Positions 47,801-57,500 of a stretch of DNA of 64,000 bases are shown here, in pieces (positions within the stretch are counted from its first letter, which is position 1; every line of letters starts with the position of its first letter). The stretch is taken from the NCBI GenBank assembly GCA_035048485.1, contig CM068587.1:45011496-45075495 (forward strand), given 5' to 3'. The DNA comes from Pteria penguin. Taxonomy: Eukaryota; Mollusca; Bivalvia; Pterioida; Pteriidae. Both the position numbers and the translations under genes were made by a program. Under the pieces are notes generated by a model that saw only the letters and a program-made list of their open reading frames with translations, was not told where the DNA came from and made no database searches.

Positions 47801-50239
47801 AACATATAAATAAATATTTATAGGTACATAATATATCATGAATGAATATTATGAATGAGTGTGTTATTTTTTGTCTTCTGGAATACAATTCTGGTTTAAC
47901 ATGCACATATTTGCTTATGCCAAACCAGAATTATAATCCATGATCCCAGAAAAGAAAACACTCATTTCTTGTATTTCCATTTCCAAATCCTTTTAAAACA
48001 TTTTGAAATAAACTTACTTTTACAAATCAAATTTCCCAAAGCGGTTCTGTAATGAACACAAAAAATAAGACACTTATATCTTATATTTATATTACTAAAT
48101 CCTTTTTATATGCCCGTCATTAGACGGGACGTATTATGTTATGGCGCTGTCTGTCCGTCTGTCTGTCCATCTGTCCGTCCGTCCAGGGTCATGATTTCCG
48201 GACTTTTTTTGCCGTCTTTCAAGATATTGAGTTGAAATTTGGTATATAGCTTTATTTAAAGTGGCGTCAGTACCAGTTCGAGTTTTGTTACAATTGACAT
48301 ACTTTTGACAGATTTATGGCCCTTGGATTTATAAATTTCAAGATTTTTTTCAGAAATTCATTAAAAATCTATTTTTTGTCAAAACATTATGGAATTTATC
48401 ATGAAACAAGTAAAATGTATCAACTATCACATATATTACACGTTTAAAATCTTTTTCTTCATTTTTGAGAAATTTATAATTTTAGGGGGGGGGGGGTTGA
48501 CCATCTGTCCAAGGTCATGTTTTCTGGACTTTTTTTGTCATCTTTCAAGATATTGAATTGAATTTTGGTATTTTGCTTTATATCAAGCAGGGTCAGTACC
48601 AATTCGAGTTTTGTTACGATTGATCACTTTTGACGGATTTATGGCCCTTGGACTTATAAATTTCAACATTTTTTTTTTGAAAATTCATTAAAAATCTAAT
48701 TTTTGTAAAAACATTATGAAATTTAGCATGAAACAAGTAAAATGTACCAACTATCACATATTTTACAGGTATTGATATCTTTTTCTTCATTTTTGAGAAA
48801 TTTATAATTTTAGGAGGGGGGTGTCAGTGGGGGGCTTGGACTGAAAAATTTAAGATTTTTTTTTGCAGGTCAAGTTCGAAGATAGGTTTGATAGGACCAT
48901 TTTCACAGGAGTTATTGCCCTTAGACTTATTCCTATGATAAAATGCTATGAAACGCAATTAATTTTAGTAAACGTCAGATGTTTTTCATGAAACTCATGC
49001 CAAATACAAATTGATCCTGTCCGAATTAAGCGACGAATGTATTATGCCATGCTAGGCGTTGCTCTTGTTTTGTGTCTTATATGTTTTTCAAATGGAAAAA
49101 GAATTTCTTAAAAGGCACATATTTTTCACTAGAATTTTCTTAGGGATGGATAACCATTAAATACTTGATCAGTGTACTAAGTGATAATTAGAATTGAGTT
49201 CAGCATAGTAAGCACATTATTAGGGTCCCACTTCATAGGCGATTCATATTGCTCATTGTCATGTCAAATTGATATTTGTACATACAACTATCATCATCAT
49301 TGATTCTTGCAGATGCAATCTCACATCCCAGTCTTTCTTATTTACATGTGAACATGATTGGGGTGTCATTGTCAAATGTATCTTCTACATGACTTTTATT
49401 TTATTGTCAAATATCACAAGTGTCGGTGAATTTAGTTATCGGTCTTTGACATTCCCTAGCGGCTGCTACTTTCCGTTGGTACCAAAATTTTTGATGATGT
49501 GACCTTTACAGTGACCTTTGACCTGAATTTGAAAAACTTCAACATTGACCATAACTGTTGAACTATAAGAAGTAGGGCTTTCATATGTGGCATGGGTGCT
49601 CCTTATGACAAGACCTTTCTGTTAGTACCAAAATTTTTGATCATGTCGCCTTGACAGTGACCTTTGACTTGCATTAGAAAAACTTTAACATTGACCATAA
49701 CTATTGAACCGTTAGAAGTAGCTCTTTCATATTTGGCATTCCTTATGACATTACCTTTCTGCTGGTACCAAATTAAGATCAAGGTCATGGTGACAGGCAT
49801 CCTGCGGGGCCCTTCAGTTTTCTAGTGATACAATGGATTTATTCATTCATGTAGTCAAATCAAGATATTTTGTCCTTAAAAGTGTTTTCGTTTGTTAATT
49901 CATAAGTGCATCTATTTATAAACTGACATTATTAAAGATTTTTTTGGCAATAATTTCATTCTAATGGCTTTTTGATGTTACAGCATGACAGGCACCCCAT
50001 GTTATGGATCTATAAACTGATTTGCTGTTACTAATTCTAAAAATGATTAATACAAAGGAAATTAGATTATTAGTACATAACTAGTTGTTTGTATATTCAC
50101 TAGATATGCTGTCAAGTCTAGGAGAGCATTGGAGTATGAGTAATTTAGTGTACGTCCACCTCTATGTACAGAATATGGCAGACTTTGCAGATATTAATTC
50201 CATATACAAAACCTACTTCAGTATCAACCCTCCTGCCAG
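32770..50239 (+). CDS. DPH6: Diphthine-ammonia ligase (DPH6/ATPBD4-like) with RidA-like extension, partial
   Basis: The enzyme makes diphthamide on eukaryotic elongation factor 2 by ATP-dependent amidation of diphthine in the cytosol. Ten exons join in phase: 32770-32861, 38060-38244, 40292-40365, 40669-40787, 41826-41890, 43202-43293, 44876-44969, 46562-46718, 47645-47767 and 50104-50239, about 379 residues. The PP-loop ATPase motif SGGKDS opens the visible part, followed by CYNMMQC, LANLRP, DELDSYMYQTVGHHAIDLY, DEVEDLY, AILSDYQRVRVENV, KHLGK and VCGEGGEYETFTLDCPLF. After VIHSDDPFAPVGYL the protein continues, unlike the ~267-residue human form, into a RidA/YjgF-like region (DVWISGVIG, LVYVHLYVQNMADF, YFSINPPAR), as in yeast and many invertebrates. 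The start-codon exon (about 8 residues expected) was not located, and more RidA sequence should lie past the window. Introns hold a hAT element, SINEs and a large satellite. Confidence 0.93.
33793..37391 (+). mobile_element. hAT-like DNA transposon, 3.6 kb, in a DPH6 intron
   Basis: The ends CAGGCTGTCCAGC (33793-33805) and its inverse GCTGGACAGCCTG (37379-37391) are identical over 13 bp. Subterminal CCTAAAAATT/CCCTAATTTTTT-type repeats occur inside both ends. The direct repeat TGATTG flanks the element at 33787-33792 and 37392-37397; counted two bases differently it becomes TGATTGCA. The element lies in the same orientation as DPH6 and encodes a transposase at 34388-36561. Confidence 0.85.
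34388..36561 (+). pseudogene. hAT-like transposase with coiled-coil C-terminal tail, one frameshift
   Basis: Two overlapping ORFs (34388-34954 and 34897-36561) together read as one transposase of about 720 residues; the frame changes near the GGGG at about 34880. From the N terminus: a zinc-binding-like GFCTLC at about residue 37; the first catalytic-type aspartate in IIQYDET; the second in LGSDGPNVN; a MHVVHNSFREGL block; the RW motif in ESRWLSLLPAL; and the hAT-dimerisation-like block HGNAEVERSLSENKKML. From about 36130 a tail of some 140 residues is almost all K/E/R/Q/A heptad-like sequence, ending VEDLSKRIGPPAKS. Such a tail is not part of the usual hAT layout. The zinc-finger region is shorter than usual, so an internal deletion or an unseen intron is possible. 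Only one lesion is seen, which suggests a young copy or a sequencing error. Confidence 0.8.
37392..38059 (+). other. DPH6 intron segment
   Basis: Intron sequence between the hAT element and the exon at 38060. AT-rich, no further feature recognised. Confidence 0.5.
38060..38244 (+). CDS. DPH6: DPH6 exon, 185 nt
   Basis: It encodes DELDSYMYQTVGHHAIDLYS, then QAIGLPLIRRTIEGQSKVIT and a stretch through DEVEDLYQLLSEVK. The family motif QTVGHHAI is intact. Acceptor CTGTAG, donor GTCAGT. Confidence 0.94.
38285..38548 (+). repeat. Dispersed repeat, copy 1
   Basis: The segment contains GGGGGCATATTGTCTTTGTC, AACTTTGGCTCTAAC, GAGACTTCATATTTGACATG, CCCTTTCAAATGACACCAAG and GGGGGCATTAGTGTTTC. It is homologous along its length to 46145-46393. 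It starts only 41 bp after a DPH6 exon. Confidence 0.85.
38549..40291 (+). other. DPH6 intron segment
   Basis: No gene, RNA or clear transposon end was recognised in this intron stretch. Confidence 0.45.
40292..40365 (+). CDS. DPH6: DPH6 exon, 74 nt
   Basis: It encodes EKFAVEAVSVGAILSDYQRV and RVEN plus a split valine. SVGAILSDYQR is strongly conserved. Acceptor TTTTTCAG, donor GTTAGT. Confidence 0.93.
40669..40787 (+). CDS. DPH6: DPH6 exon, 119 nt
   Basis: It encodes CQRLGLTSLGYLWRRNQSQL, then LQEMIACGIDAILIKVASL. It corresponds to the LAYLWQRNQ...LL-EM region of animal DPH6. Confidence 0.93.
41430..41690 (-). mobile_element. tRNA-derived SINE, minus strand, probable
   Basis: The reverse strand reads AGCTCAGTGGGTAAC (A-box-like), then TATGAGGTCATGGGTTCAAGC (B-box-like) at about 41620-41675. 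An AATGCATCAGGTAACTTG body segment recalls the SINE family at 9301 and 21111. Boundaries are approximate and target duplications were not found. Confidence 0.5.
41826..41890 (+). CDS. DPH6: DPH6 exon, 65 nt
   Basis: It encodes GLSPKKHLGKSLKELQSELM then EM, with acceptor TTTTACAG and donor GTAAAA. LGL-P-KHLGK is a conserved block. Confidence 0.92.
42090..42691. repeat. Degenerate tandem repeat, unit ~140-147 bp
   Basis: About four units share TCACAAC-TT-CC, AGAGAAATACA, TGCACCATGACCT, AAAAGTAGGTCAAATAG and TTTTCCAG. The last unit is split by the SINE at 42692-42857, and repeat sequence resumes after it. Confidence 0.7.
42692..42857 (+). mobile_element. tRNA-derived SINE, 166 bp, with target duplication
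   Basis: The A-box region GGTGTAGTGGTTAAGTGC and the B box CCGGGTTCGATTCCC are well kept. The body has AAGAGGTTGGTAATCTCTTG, TTGCGATATAACTGAAAAAT and a tail AACACCAACCAACCAAT. The flanks CCTATCAGAAA (42681-42691) and CCTATCAAAAA (42858-42868) are an 11-bp duplication with one difference. The minus-strand SINE at 17955-18085 is of the same family. Confidence 0.85.
43202..43293 (+). CDS. DPH6: DPH6 exon, 92 nt, GEGGEYET block
   Basis: It encodes HQEYDLNVCGEGGEYETFTL, then DCPLFQQKIV and a split leucine. GEGGEYET is the hallmark of the DPH6 catalytic domain. Confidence 0.95.
43326..44217. mobile_element. Probable DNA transposon, ~0.9 kb, diverged TIRs
   Basis: The left end ACCGTATATACTCGCCTATA and the inverse of the right end (TTGTATTTACGCACCTATAAG) are similar, and a second GACTTATAGGCGGAG copy lies just inside the right end. 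No transposase is recognised; the 121-codon minus-strand ORF lacks family features. Target duplications are unclear. Confidence 0.5.
44876..44969 (+). CDS. DPH6: DPH6 exon, 94 nt, end of ATPase domain
   Basis: It encodes DQTKTVIHSDDPFAPVGYLN, then LEKAHLEEKDI, with donor GTAAGC. It matches the VIHSAD-FAPVAYL segment that ends the core domain. Confidence 0.92.
45590..45970. repeat. ~124-bp tandem repeat, three copies
   Basis: Units contain TTTTTCAGTAATTTAAGGCT, CCCACCACTAAGTTTCCCC, CTGTCTGTCTGTC, TTGTCTGAGACACTG and GATTTATGATATATAGCTT. The third copy has a shortened CTGT run. Confidence 0.9.
46145..46393 (+). repeat. Dispersed repeat, copy 2
   Basis: Homologous to 38285-38548. It shares GGGGGCATATTG, GAGGGATAGAGACTTCATAT, CCCTTTCAAATGACACCAAG and GGGGGCATTAGTGTTTC, and keeps ACTTTTGAACC where copy 1 has changed. 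Both copies are in DPH6 introns in the same orientation. Confidence 0.85.
46562..46718 (+). CDS. DPH6: DPH6 exon, linker to RidA-like region
   Basis: It encodes a less conserved, charged linker beginning DTSLSMIDRLKILPMKRSSD and ending SCKTETLS plus a split serine. Phases and splice sites (TTTTTACAG, GTATGT) fit the flanking exons, which is the main support. Confidence 0.82.
47578..47643 (+). repeat. 33-bp tandem duplication at a splice acceptor
   Basis: TTTGTTATGCAATGATTTCA followed by TTCCTTTCA occurs twice head to tail. The second copy runs directly into the CAG of the acceptor at 47642-47644. The pyrimidine tract and a candidate branch point are thus doubled. Confidence 0.85.
47645..47767 (+). 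CDS. DPH6: DPH6 exon, RidA-like region part 1
   Basis: It encodes KVYPKIKQHGVDVWISGVIG, then KYTSSDSLQDITRSAMENIK. The ISGVIG...A-ENI pattern is RidA/YjgF-like. Its acceptor lies in a 33-bp tandem duplication. Confidence 0.88.
48111..49070. repeat. Dispersed repeat with ~315-bp internal duplication
   Basis: It begins TGCCCGTCATTAGACGGGAC and ends near ATGCCATGCTAGGCGTTGC. Two copies of a unit holding GGTCATG-TTTC-GGACTTT, TCTTTCAAGATATTGA, TTTATGGCCCTTGGA and CATGAAACAAGTAAAATGTA start at about 48186 and 48510, each ending in a G run. A related fragment is at 9690-9990. Confidence 0.8.
49470..49830. repeat. Dispersed repeat with ~135-bp tandem units
   Basis: About 2.5 units share GGTACCAAAATTTTTGAT, GACAGTGACCTTTGAC, TTGACCATAACT-TTGAAC and CTTATGACAAGACCTTTCTG. 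It resembles the 3437-4330 repeat in design but is clearly diverged. Confidence 0.75.
50104..50239 (+). CDS. DPH6: DPH6 exon, RidA-like region part 2
   Basis: It encodes DMLSSLGEHWSMSNLVYVHL, then YVQNMADFADINSIYKTYFS and INPPA plus a split arginine. It carries the strand and helix pattern typical of RidA domains (V-VHLYV-NMADF). No following exon is found before the window ends. Confidence 0.93.
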
Positions 50240-50496
50240 GTAATGAATCTGTACTATATAGAAGCCATCACACAATAGATCTTCTCACTTTAACTGTTGT
50301 CCTGTAATTTATGGTGGCAAGCTACAAAATCTGACAGTAATTTTCAGAAGCAAGAGATTACTTCATTTACAGATTTTGTAGCTGCTGCCATAGCTCAAGG
50401 TGTGATTGCCCATAGATGAACAACAAGACTGCAGTTATCATGAAAAGATCTACTTAGTCCTCTGCCAAGTTAATCAAAGCCTCTTAGGTTGTGTAT

Positions 50497-50876
50497 CAAT
50501 CTGATTAAAACCATATCTTTATTCCGCTTCTCTATTTGTCCCATTGCATATAAAGATCTGGTGAAACCCCATAAGGGGTCATGTTCTGGTGAACTCTGAT
50601 TTTCAGCCAGTGGATCGGCTACAAAATCCTAGGGATGAAATTACCATCCACAGTGTGCTTGACCCACAAAGTAGTATTTGAATGGTGTTTGTTACATATT
50701 ACATCACTATCACGTGCCTAGCCGAGTCACTGATTGGCTGTGGTAAATAACGGTTTCGGTGACAGAGACATCAGCGAAGGTCACCAGAACTTGACCCCTT
50801 ACGGGGTTTCACCAGATCTTTATACACAATGGGACAAATAGAGAAGCGGAATAAAGATATGGTTTTAATCAGATTG
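50497..50876. mobile_element. Mutator-like MITE, 380 bp, 9-bp target duplication
   Basis: TIRs of about 100 bp are nearly identical, each starting CAATCTGATTAAAACCATAT and running through CTTTATTCCGCTTCTC, ATTTGTCCCATTG, AAAGATCTGGTGAAACCCC and GGGGTCA. A perfect 9-bp duplication GTTGTGTAT flanks it (50488-50496, 50877-50885). The interior has no transposase. High arm identity suggests a recent insertion. It is the full-size relative of 21618-21727. Confidence 0.88.
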
Positions 50877-51511
50877 GTTGTGTATTGGAAAAGGATTTAT
50901 TTATGCACTTTGCCGTCGGTAACCAGAATTTGATTTCTGTATCTGTACTTATTTAGTGTATGATGTTGAAAGTAGAGATTTTTGATATATTAGTATAGTC
51001 CTGAACTGGTTAGACCTGTGACATACGCATTCTTTGTATCTTTGAATACATTTGTATTTGGTGTAATCAAACTCCACTAGGATATGAACTTTGTGTAGAT
51101 AATTACACTTACATTACATGTAAATTACATGTGAATGTCCACTGTAGTACATTGTTATTAGTGCCATAGTCATGTGATACCAGTTACTTTCACATTTTAC
51201 ATTACATTACCCAAAGCAGACAAAGCACTGATTTCAGGCATGTCCAACTTATATCGCTTGCTTTCAGTAATGTCTGGTTGCTGTACAAGGCCTAGGTAGC
51301 TTGGAAGGTCATGTAATACTTTTATGCAGTGCATAATTAAATTTGTCACAAAAACATACCACAGTCTGTTCAGGAGTTTGTAGCATTGATACCTCAGTGT
51401 AAAATAAAATGCTATTATCCAGTTACCCATGTCCTCACAGGTTATCATACATAAATGTACATAGAGTTGTGATAGTCAGATGTAAAGTGCGATCACAAGA
51501 CAGGGCTTCAT
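50877..51511 (+). other. DPH6 intron before the large satellite
   Basis: I looked for the next DPH6 exon, expected to complete the split arginine codon of exon 50104-50239, and did not find it. No other feature is supported. Confidence 0.5.
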
Positions 51512-54500
51512 CATGTAATATAATGTACACTTCCTTCTCAGAACCCTTTAGTGGCGTGACATTGCTATGTTATATAATGTATACTCCCTCCTGAGAACCC
51601 TTTAGTGGTGTGACATTGCTATGTAATATAATGTATACTCCCTTCTGAGAACCCTTTAGTGGTGTGACATTGCTATGTTATATAATGTATACTCCCTTCT
51701 GAGAACCCTTCAGTGGTGTGACATTGCTATGTAATATAATGTATACTTCCTTCTGAGAACCCTTTAGTGGCGTGACATTGCTATGTAATATAATGTATAC
51801 TTCCTTCTGAGAACCCTTTAGTGGCGGGACATTGCTATGTAATATAATGTATACTTCCTTCTGAGAACCCTTTAGTGGTGTGACATTGCTATGTAATATA
51901 ATGTATACTTCCTTCTGAGAACCCTTTAGTGGCGTAACATTGCTATGTAATATAATGTATACTTCCTTCTGAGAACCCTTTAGTGGTGTGACATTGCTAT
52001 GTAATATAATGTATACTTCCTTCTGAGAACTCTTTAGTGGTGTGACATTGCTATGTAATATAATGTATACTCCCTTCTGAGAACCCTTTAGTGGCGGGAC
52101 ATTGCTATGTAATATAATGTATACTTCCTTCTGAGGACTCTTTAGTGGCGGGACATTGCTATGTAATATAATGTATACTTCCTTCTGAGAACCCTTTAGT
52201 GGTGTGACATTGCTATGTAATATAATGTATACTTCCTTCTGAGAACCCTTTAGTGGTGTGACATTGCTATGTAATATAATGCATACTCCCTTCTGAGAAC
52301 TCTTTAGTGGCGGGACATTGCTATGTAATATAATGTATACTTCCTTCTGAGAACCCTTTAGTGGCGTGACATTGCTATGTAATATAATGTATACTTCCTT
52401 CTGAGAACCCTTTAGTGGTGTAACATTGCTATGTAATATAATGTATACTACCTTCTGAGAACCCTTTAGTGGTGTGACATTGCTATGTAATATAATGTAT
52501 ACTCCCTTCTGAGAACCCTTTAGTGGCGTGACATTGCTATGTAATATAATGTATACTCCCTCCTGAGAACCCTTTAGTGGTGTGACTGCTATGTAATATA
52601 ATGTATACTCCCTTCTGAGAACCCTTTAGTGGTGTAACATTGCTATGTAATATAATGTATACTTCCTTCTGAGAACCCTTTAGTGGTGTAACATTGCTAT
52701 GTAATATAATGCATACTCCCTCCTGAGAACCCTTTAGTGGTGTGACATTGCTATGTAATATAATGTATACTCCCTTCTGAGAACCCTTTAGTGGTGTGAC
52801 ATTGCTATGTAATATAATGTATACTTCCTTCTGAGAACCCTTTAGTGGCGTAACATTGCTATGTAATATAATGTATACTTCCTTCTGAGAACCCTTTAGT
52901 GGCGTGACATTGCTATGTAATATAATGTATACTTCCTTCTGAGAACCCTTTAGTGGCGTGACATTGCTATGTAATATAATGTATACTCCCTCCTGAGAAC
53001 CCTTTAGTGGTGTGACATTGCTATGTAATATAATGTATACTCCCTCCTGAGAACTCTTTAGTGGCGGGACATTGCTATGTAATATAATGTATACTCCCTT
53101 CTGAGAACCCTTTAGTGGTGTGACATTGCTATGTAATATAATGTATACTCCCTTCTGAGAACCCTTTAGTGGCATGACATTGCTATGTAATATAATGTAT
53201 ACTCCCTTCTAAGAACCCTTCAGTGGTGTGACATTGCTATGTAATTTGATGTATACTTCCTTCTGAGAACCCTTTAGTGGCGTGACATTGCTATGTAATA
53301 TAATGTATACTTCCTTCTGAGAACCCTTTAGTGGTGTGACATTGCTTTGTAATATAATGCATACTCCCTTCTGAGAACTCTTTAGTGGTGTGACATTGCT
53401 ATGTTATATAATGTATACTTCCTTCTGAGAACCCTTTAGTGGTGTGACATTGCTATGTAATATAATGCATACTCCCTTCTGAGAACTCTTTAGTGGCGTG
53501 ACATTGCTATGTAATATAAGGTATACTTCCTTCTGAGAACCCTTTAGTGGTGTGACATTGCTATGTAATATAATGTATACTCCCTTCTGAGAACCCTTTA
53601 GTGGTGTGACATTGCTATGAAATATAATGTATACTTCCTTCTGAGAACCCTTTAGTGGTGTGACATTGCTATGTAATATAATGCATACTCCCTTCTGAGA
53701 ACCCTTTAGTGGTGTGACATTGCTATGTAATATAATGCATACTCCCTTCTGAGAACCCTTTAGTGGTGTGACATTCCTATGTAATATAATGTATACTCCC
53801 TTCTGAGAACCCTTTAGTGGTGTGACATTGCTATGTTATATAATGTATACTTCCTTCTCAGAACCCTTTAGTGGTGTGACATTGCTATTTAATATAATGT
53901 ATACTCCCTTGTGTGACATTGCTATGTAATATAATGTATACTCCCTTCGGAGAACCCTTTAGTGGTGTGACATTGCTATGTAATATAATGTATACTTCCT
54001 TCTGAGAACTCTTTAGTGGTGTGACATTGCTATGTAATATAATGTATACTCCCTTCTGAGAACCCTTTAGTGGTGTGACATTGCTATGTAATATAATGTA
54101 TACTCCCTCCTGAGAACTCTTTAGTGGCGGGACATTGCTATGTAATATAATGTATACTTCCTTCTGAGAACTCTTTAGTGGTGTGACATTGCTATGTAAT
54201 ATAATGTATACTCCCTCCTGAGAACCCTTTAGTGGTGTGACATTGCTATGTAATATAATGTATACTCCCTTCTGAGAACTCTTTAGTGGCGGGACATTGC
54301 TATGTAATATAATGTATACTTCCTTCTGAGAACTCTTTAGTGGTGTGACATTGCTATGTAATATAATGTATACTCCCTTCTGAGAACCCTTTAGTGGTGT
54401 GACATTGCTATGTAATATAATGCATACTCCCTTCTGAGAACTCTTTAGTGGTGTGACATTGCTATGTAATATAATGTATACTCCCTTCTGAGAACCCTTT

Positions 54501-57500
54501 AGTGGCGTGACATTGCTATGTAATATAATGTATACTCCCTTCTGAGAACCCTTTAGTGGTGTGACATTGCTATGTAATATAATGTATACTCCCTTCTGAG
54601 AACCCTTTAGTGGCTTGACATTGCTATGTAATATAAGGTATACTCCCTTCTGAGAACCCTTTAGTGGCGTGACATTGCTATGTAATATAATGTATACTTC
54701 CTTCTGAGAGCCCTTTAGTGGCGGGACATTGCTATGTAATATAATGTATACTTCCTTCTGAGAACCCTTTAGTGGCGTGACATTGCTATGTAATATAATG
54801 TATACTTCCTTCTGAGAACCCTTTAGTGGCGTGACATTGCTATGTAATATAATGTATACTCCCTTCTGAGAACCCTTTACTGGTGTGACATTGCTATGTA
54901 ATATAATGTATACTTCCTTCTGAGAACCCTTTAGTGGTGTGACATTGCTATGTAATATAATGTATACTTCCTTCTGAGAACTCTTTAGTGGTGTGACATT
55001 GCTATGTAATATAATGTATACTCCCTCCTGAGAACCCTTTAGTGGTGTGACATTGCTATGTAATATAAGGTATACTTCCTTCTGAGAACCCTTTAGTGGT
55101 GTCACATTGCTATGTAATATAATGTATACTTCCTTCTGAGAACCCTTTAGTGGTGTGACATTGCTATGTAATATAATGTATACTCCCTTCTGAGAACCCT
55201 TTAGTGGTGTGACATTGCTATGTAATATAAAGCATACTCCCTTCTGAGAACCCTTTAGTGGCGTGACATTGCTATGTAATATAATGTATACTTCCTTCTG
55301 AGAACCCTTTAGTGGTGTAACATTGCTATGTAATATAATGCATACTCCCTCCTGAGAACCCTTTAGTGGTGTGACATTGCTATGTAATATAATGTACACT
55401 TCCTTCTCAGAACCCTTTAGTGGTGTGACATTGCTATGTAATATAATGTATACTCCCTCCTGAGAACCCTTTACTGGTGTGACATTGCTATGTAATATAA
55501 TGTATACTCCCTTCTGAGAACCCTTTAGTGGTGTGACATTGCTATGTTATATAATGTATACTTCCTTCTCAGAACCCTTTAGTGGCGGGACATTGCTATG
55601 TAATATAATGTATACTTCCTTCTGAGAACCCTTTAGTGGTGTGACATTGCTATGTAATATAATGTATACTTCCTTCTGAGAACCCTTTAGTGGTGTGACA
55701 TTGCTATGTAATATAATGTATACTTCCTTCTGAGAACCCTTTAGTGGTGTGACTGCTATGTAATATAATGTATACTCCCTCCTGAGAACCCTTTAGTGGT
55801 GTGACATTGCTATGTAATATAATGTACACTTCCTTCTCAGAACCCTTTAGTGGTGTGACATTGCTATGTAATATAATGTATACTCCCTCCTGAGAACCCT
55901 TTACTGGTGTGACATTGCTATGTAATATAATGTATACTTCCTTCTGAGAACTCTTTAGTGGTGTGACATTGCTATGTAATATAATGTATACTCCCTTCTG
56001 AGAACCCTTTAGTGGTGTGACATTGCTATGTAATATAATGTATACTCCCTTCTGAGAACCCTTTAGTGGTGTGACATTGCTATGTAATATAATGTATACT
56101 CCCTTCTGAGAACCCTTTAGTGGCGTGACATTGCTATGTAATATAATGTATACTCCCTTCTGAGAACCCTTTAGTGGTGTGACATTGCTATGTAATATAA
56201 TGTATACTCCCTTCTGAGAACCCTTTAGTGGTGTGACATTGCTATGTAATATAATGTATACTCCCTCCTGAGAACCCTTTAGTGGTGTGACATTGCTATG
56301 TAATATAATGTATACTTCCTTCAGAGAACCCTTTAGTAGTGTGACATTGCTATGTAATATAATGTATACTCCCTTCTGAGAACCCTTTAGTGGTGTGACA
56401 TTGCTATGTAATATAATGTATACTTCCTTCAGAGAACCCTTTAGTGGTGTGACATTGCTATGTAATATAATGTATACTCCCTTCTGAGAACCCTTTAGTG
56501 GTGTGACATTGCTATGTAATATAATGTATACTCCCTTCTGAGAACCCTTTAGTGGTGTGACATTGCTATGTAATATAATATATACTTCCTTCAGAGAACC
56601 CTTTAGTGGTGTGACATTGCTATGTAATATAATGTATACTCCTTCCTGAGAACCCTTTAGTGGTGTGACATTGCTATGTAATATAATGTATACTCCCTTC
56701 TGAGAACCCTTTAGTGGTGTGACATTGCTATGTAATATAATGTATACTTCCTTCTGAGAACCCTTTAGTGATGTGACTGCTATGTTATATAATGTATACT
56801 CCCTCCTGAGAACCCTTTAGTGGTGTGACATTGCTATGTAATATAATGTATACTTCCTCCTGAGAACCCTTTAGTGGTGTGACATTGCTATGTAATATAA
56901 TGTATACTCCCTCCTGAGAACCCTTTAGTGGTGTGACTGCTATGTAATATAATGTATACTCCCTCCTGAGAACCCTTTAGTGGTGTGACATTGCTATGTA
57001 ATATAATGTATACTCCCATTCTGAGAACCCTTTAGTGGTGTGACATTGCTATGTAATATAATGTATACTCCCTTCTGAGAACCCTTTAGTGGTGTGACAT
57101 TGCTATGTAATATAATGTATACTTCCTTCAGAGAACCCTTTAGTGGTGTGACATTGCTATGTAATATAATGTATACTCCCTTCTGAGAACCCTTTAGTGG
57201 TGTGACATTGCTATGTAATATAATGTATACTTCCTTCAGAGAACCCTTTAGTGGTGTGACATTGCTATGTAATATAATGTATACTCCCTTCTGAGAACCC
57301 TTTAGTGGTGTGACATTGCTATGTAATATAATGTATACTCCCTTCTGAGAACCCTTTAGTGGTGTGACATTGCTATGTAATATAATGTATACTTCCTTCA
57401 GAGAACCCTTTAGTGGTGTGACATTGCTATGTAATATAATGTATACTCCCTCCTGAGAACCCTTTAGTGGTGTGACATTGCTATGTAATATAATGTATAC

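Noticed and set aside
53885..55399. 504-codon minus-strand ORF as a repeat-protein gene
   Set aside because: It lies wholly inside the 54-bp satellite; the unit is 18 codons and stop-free in this frame, with no flanking gene structure.
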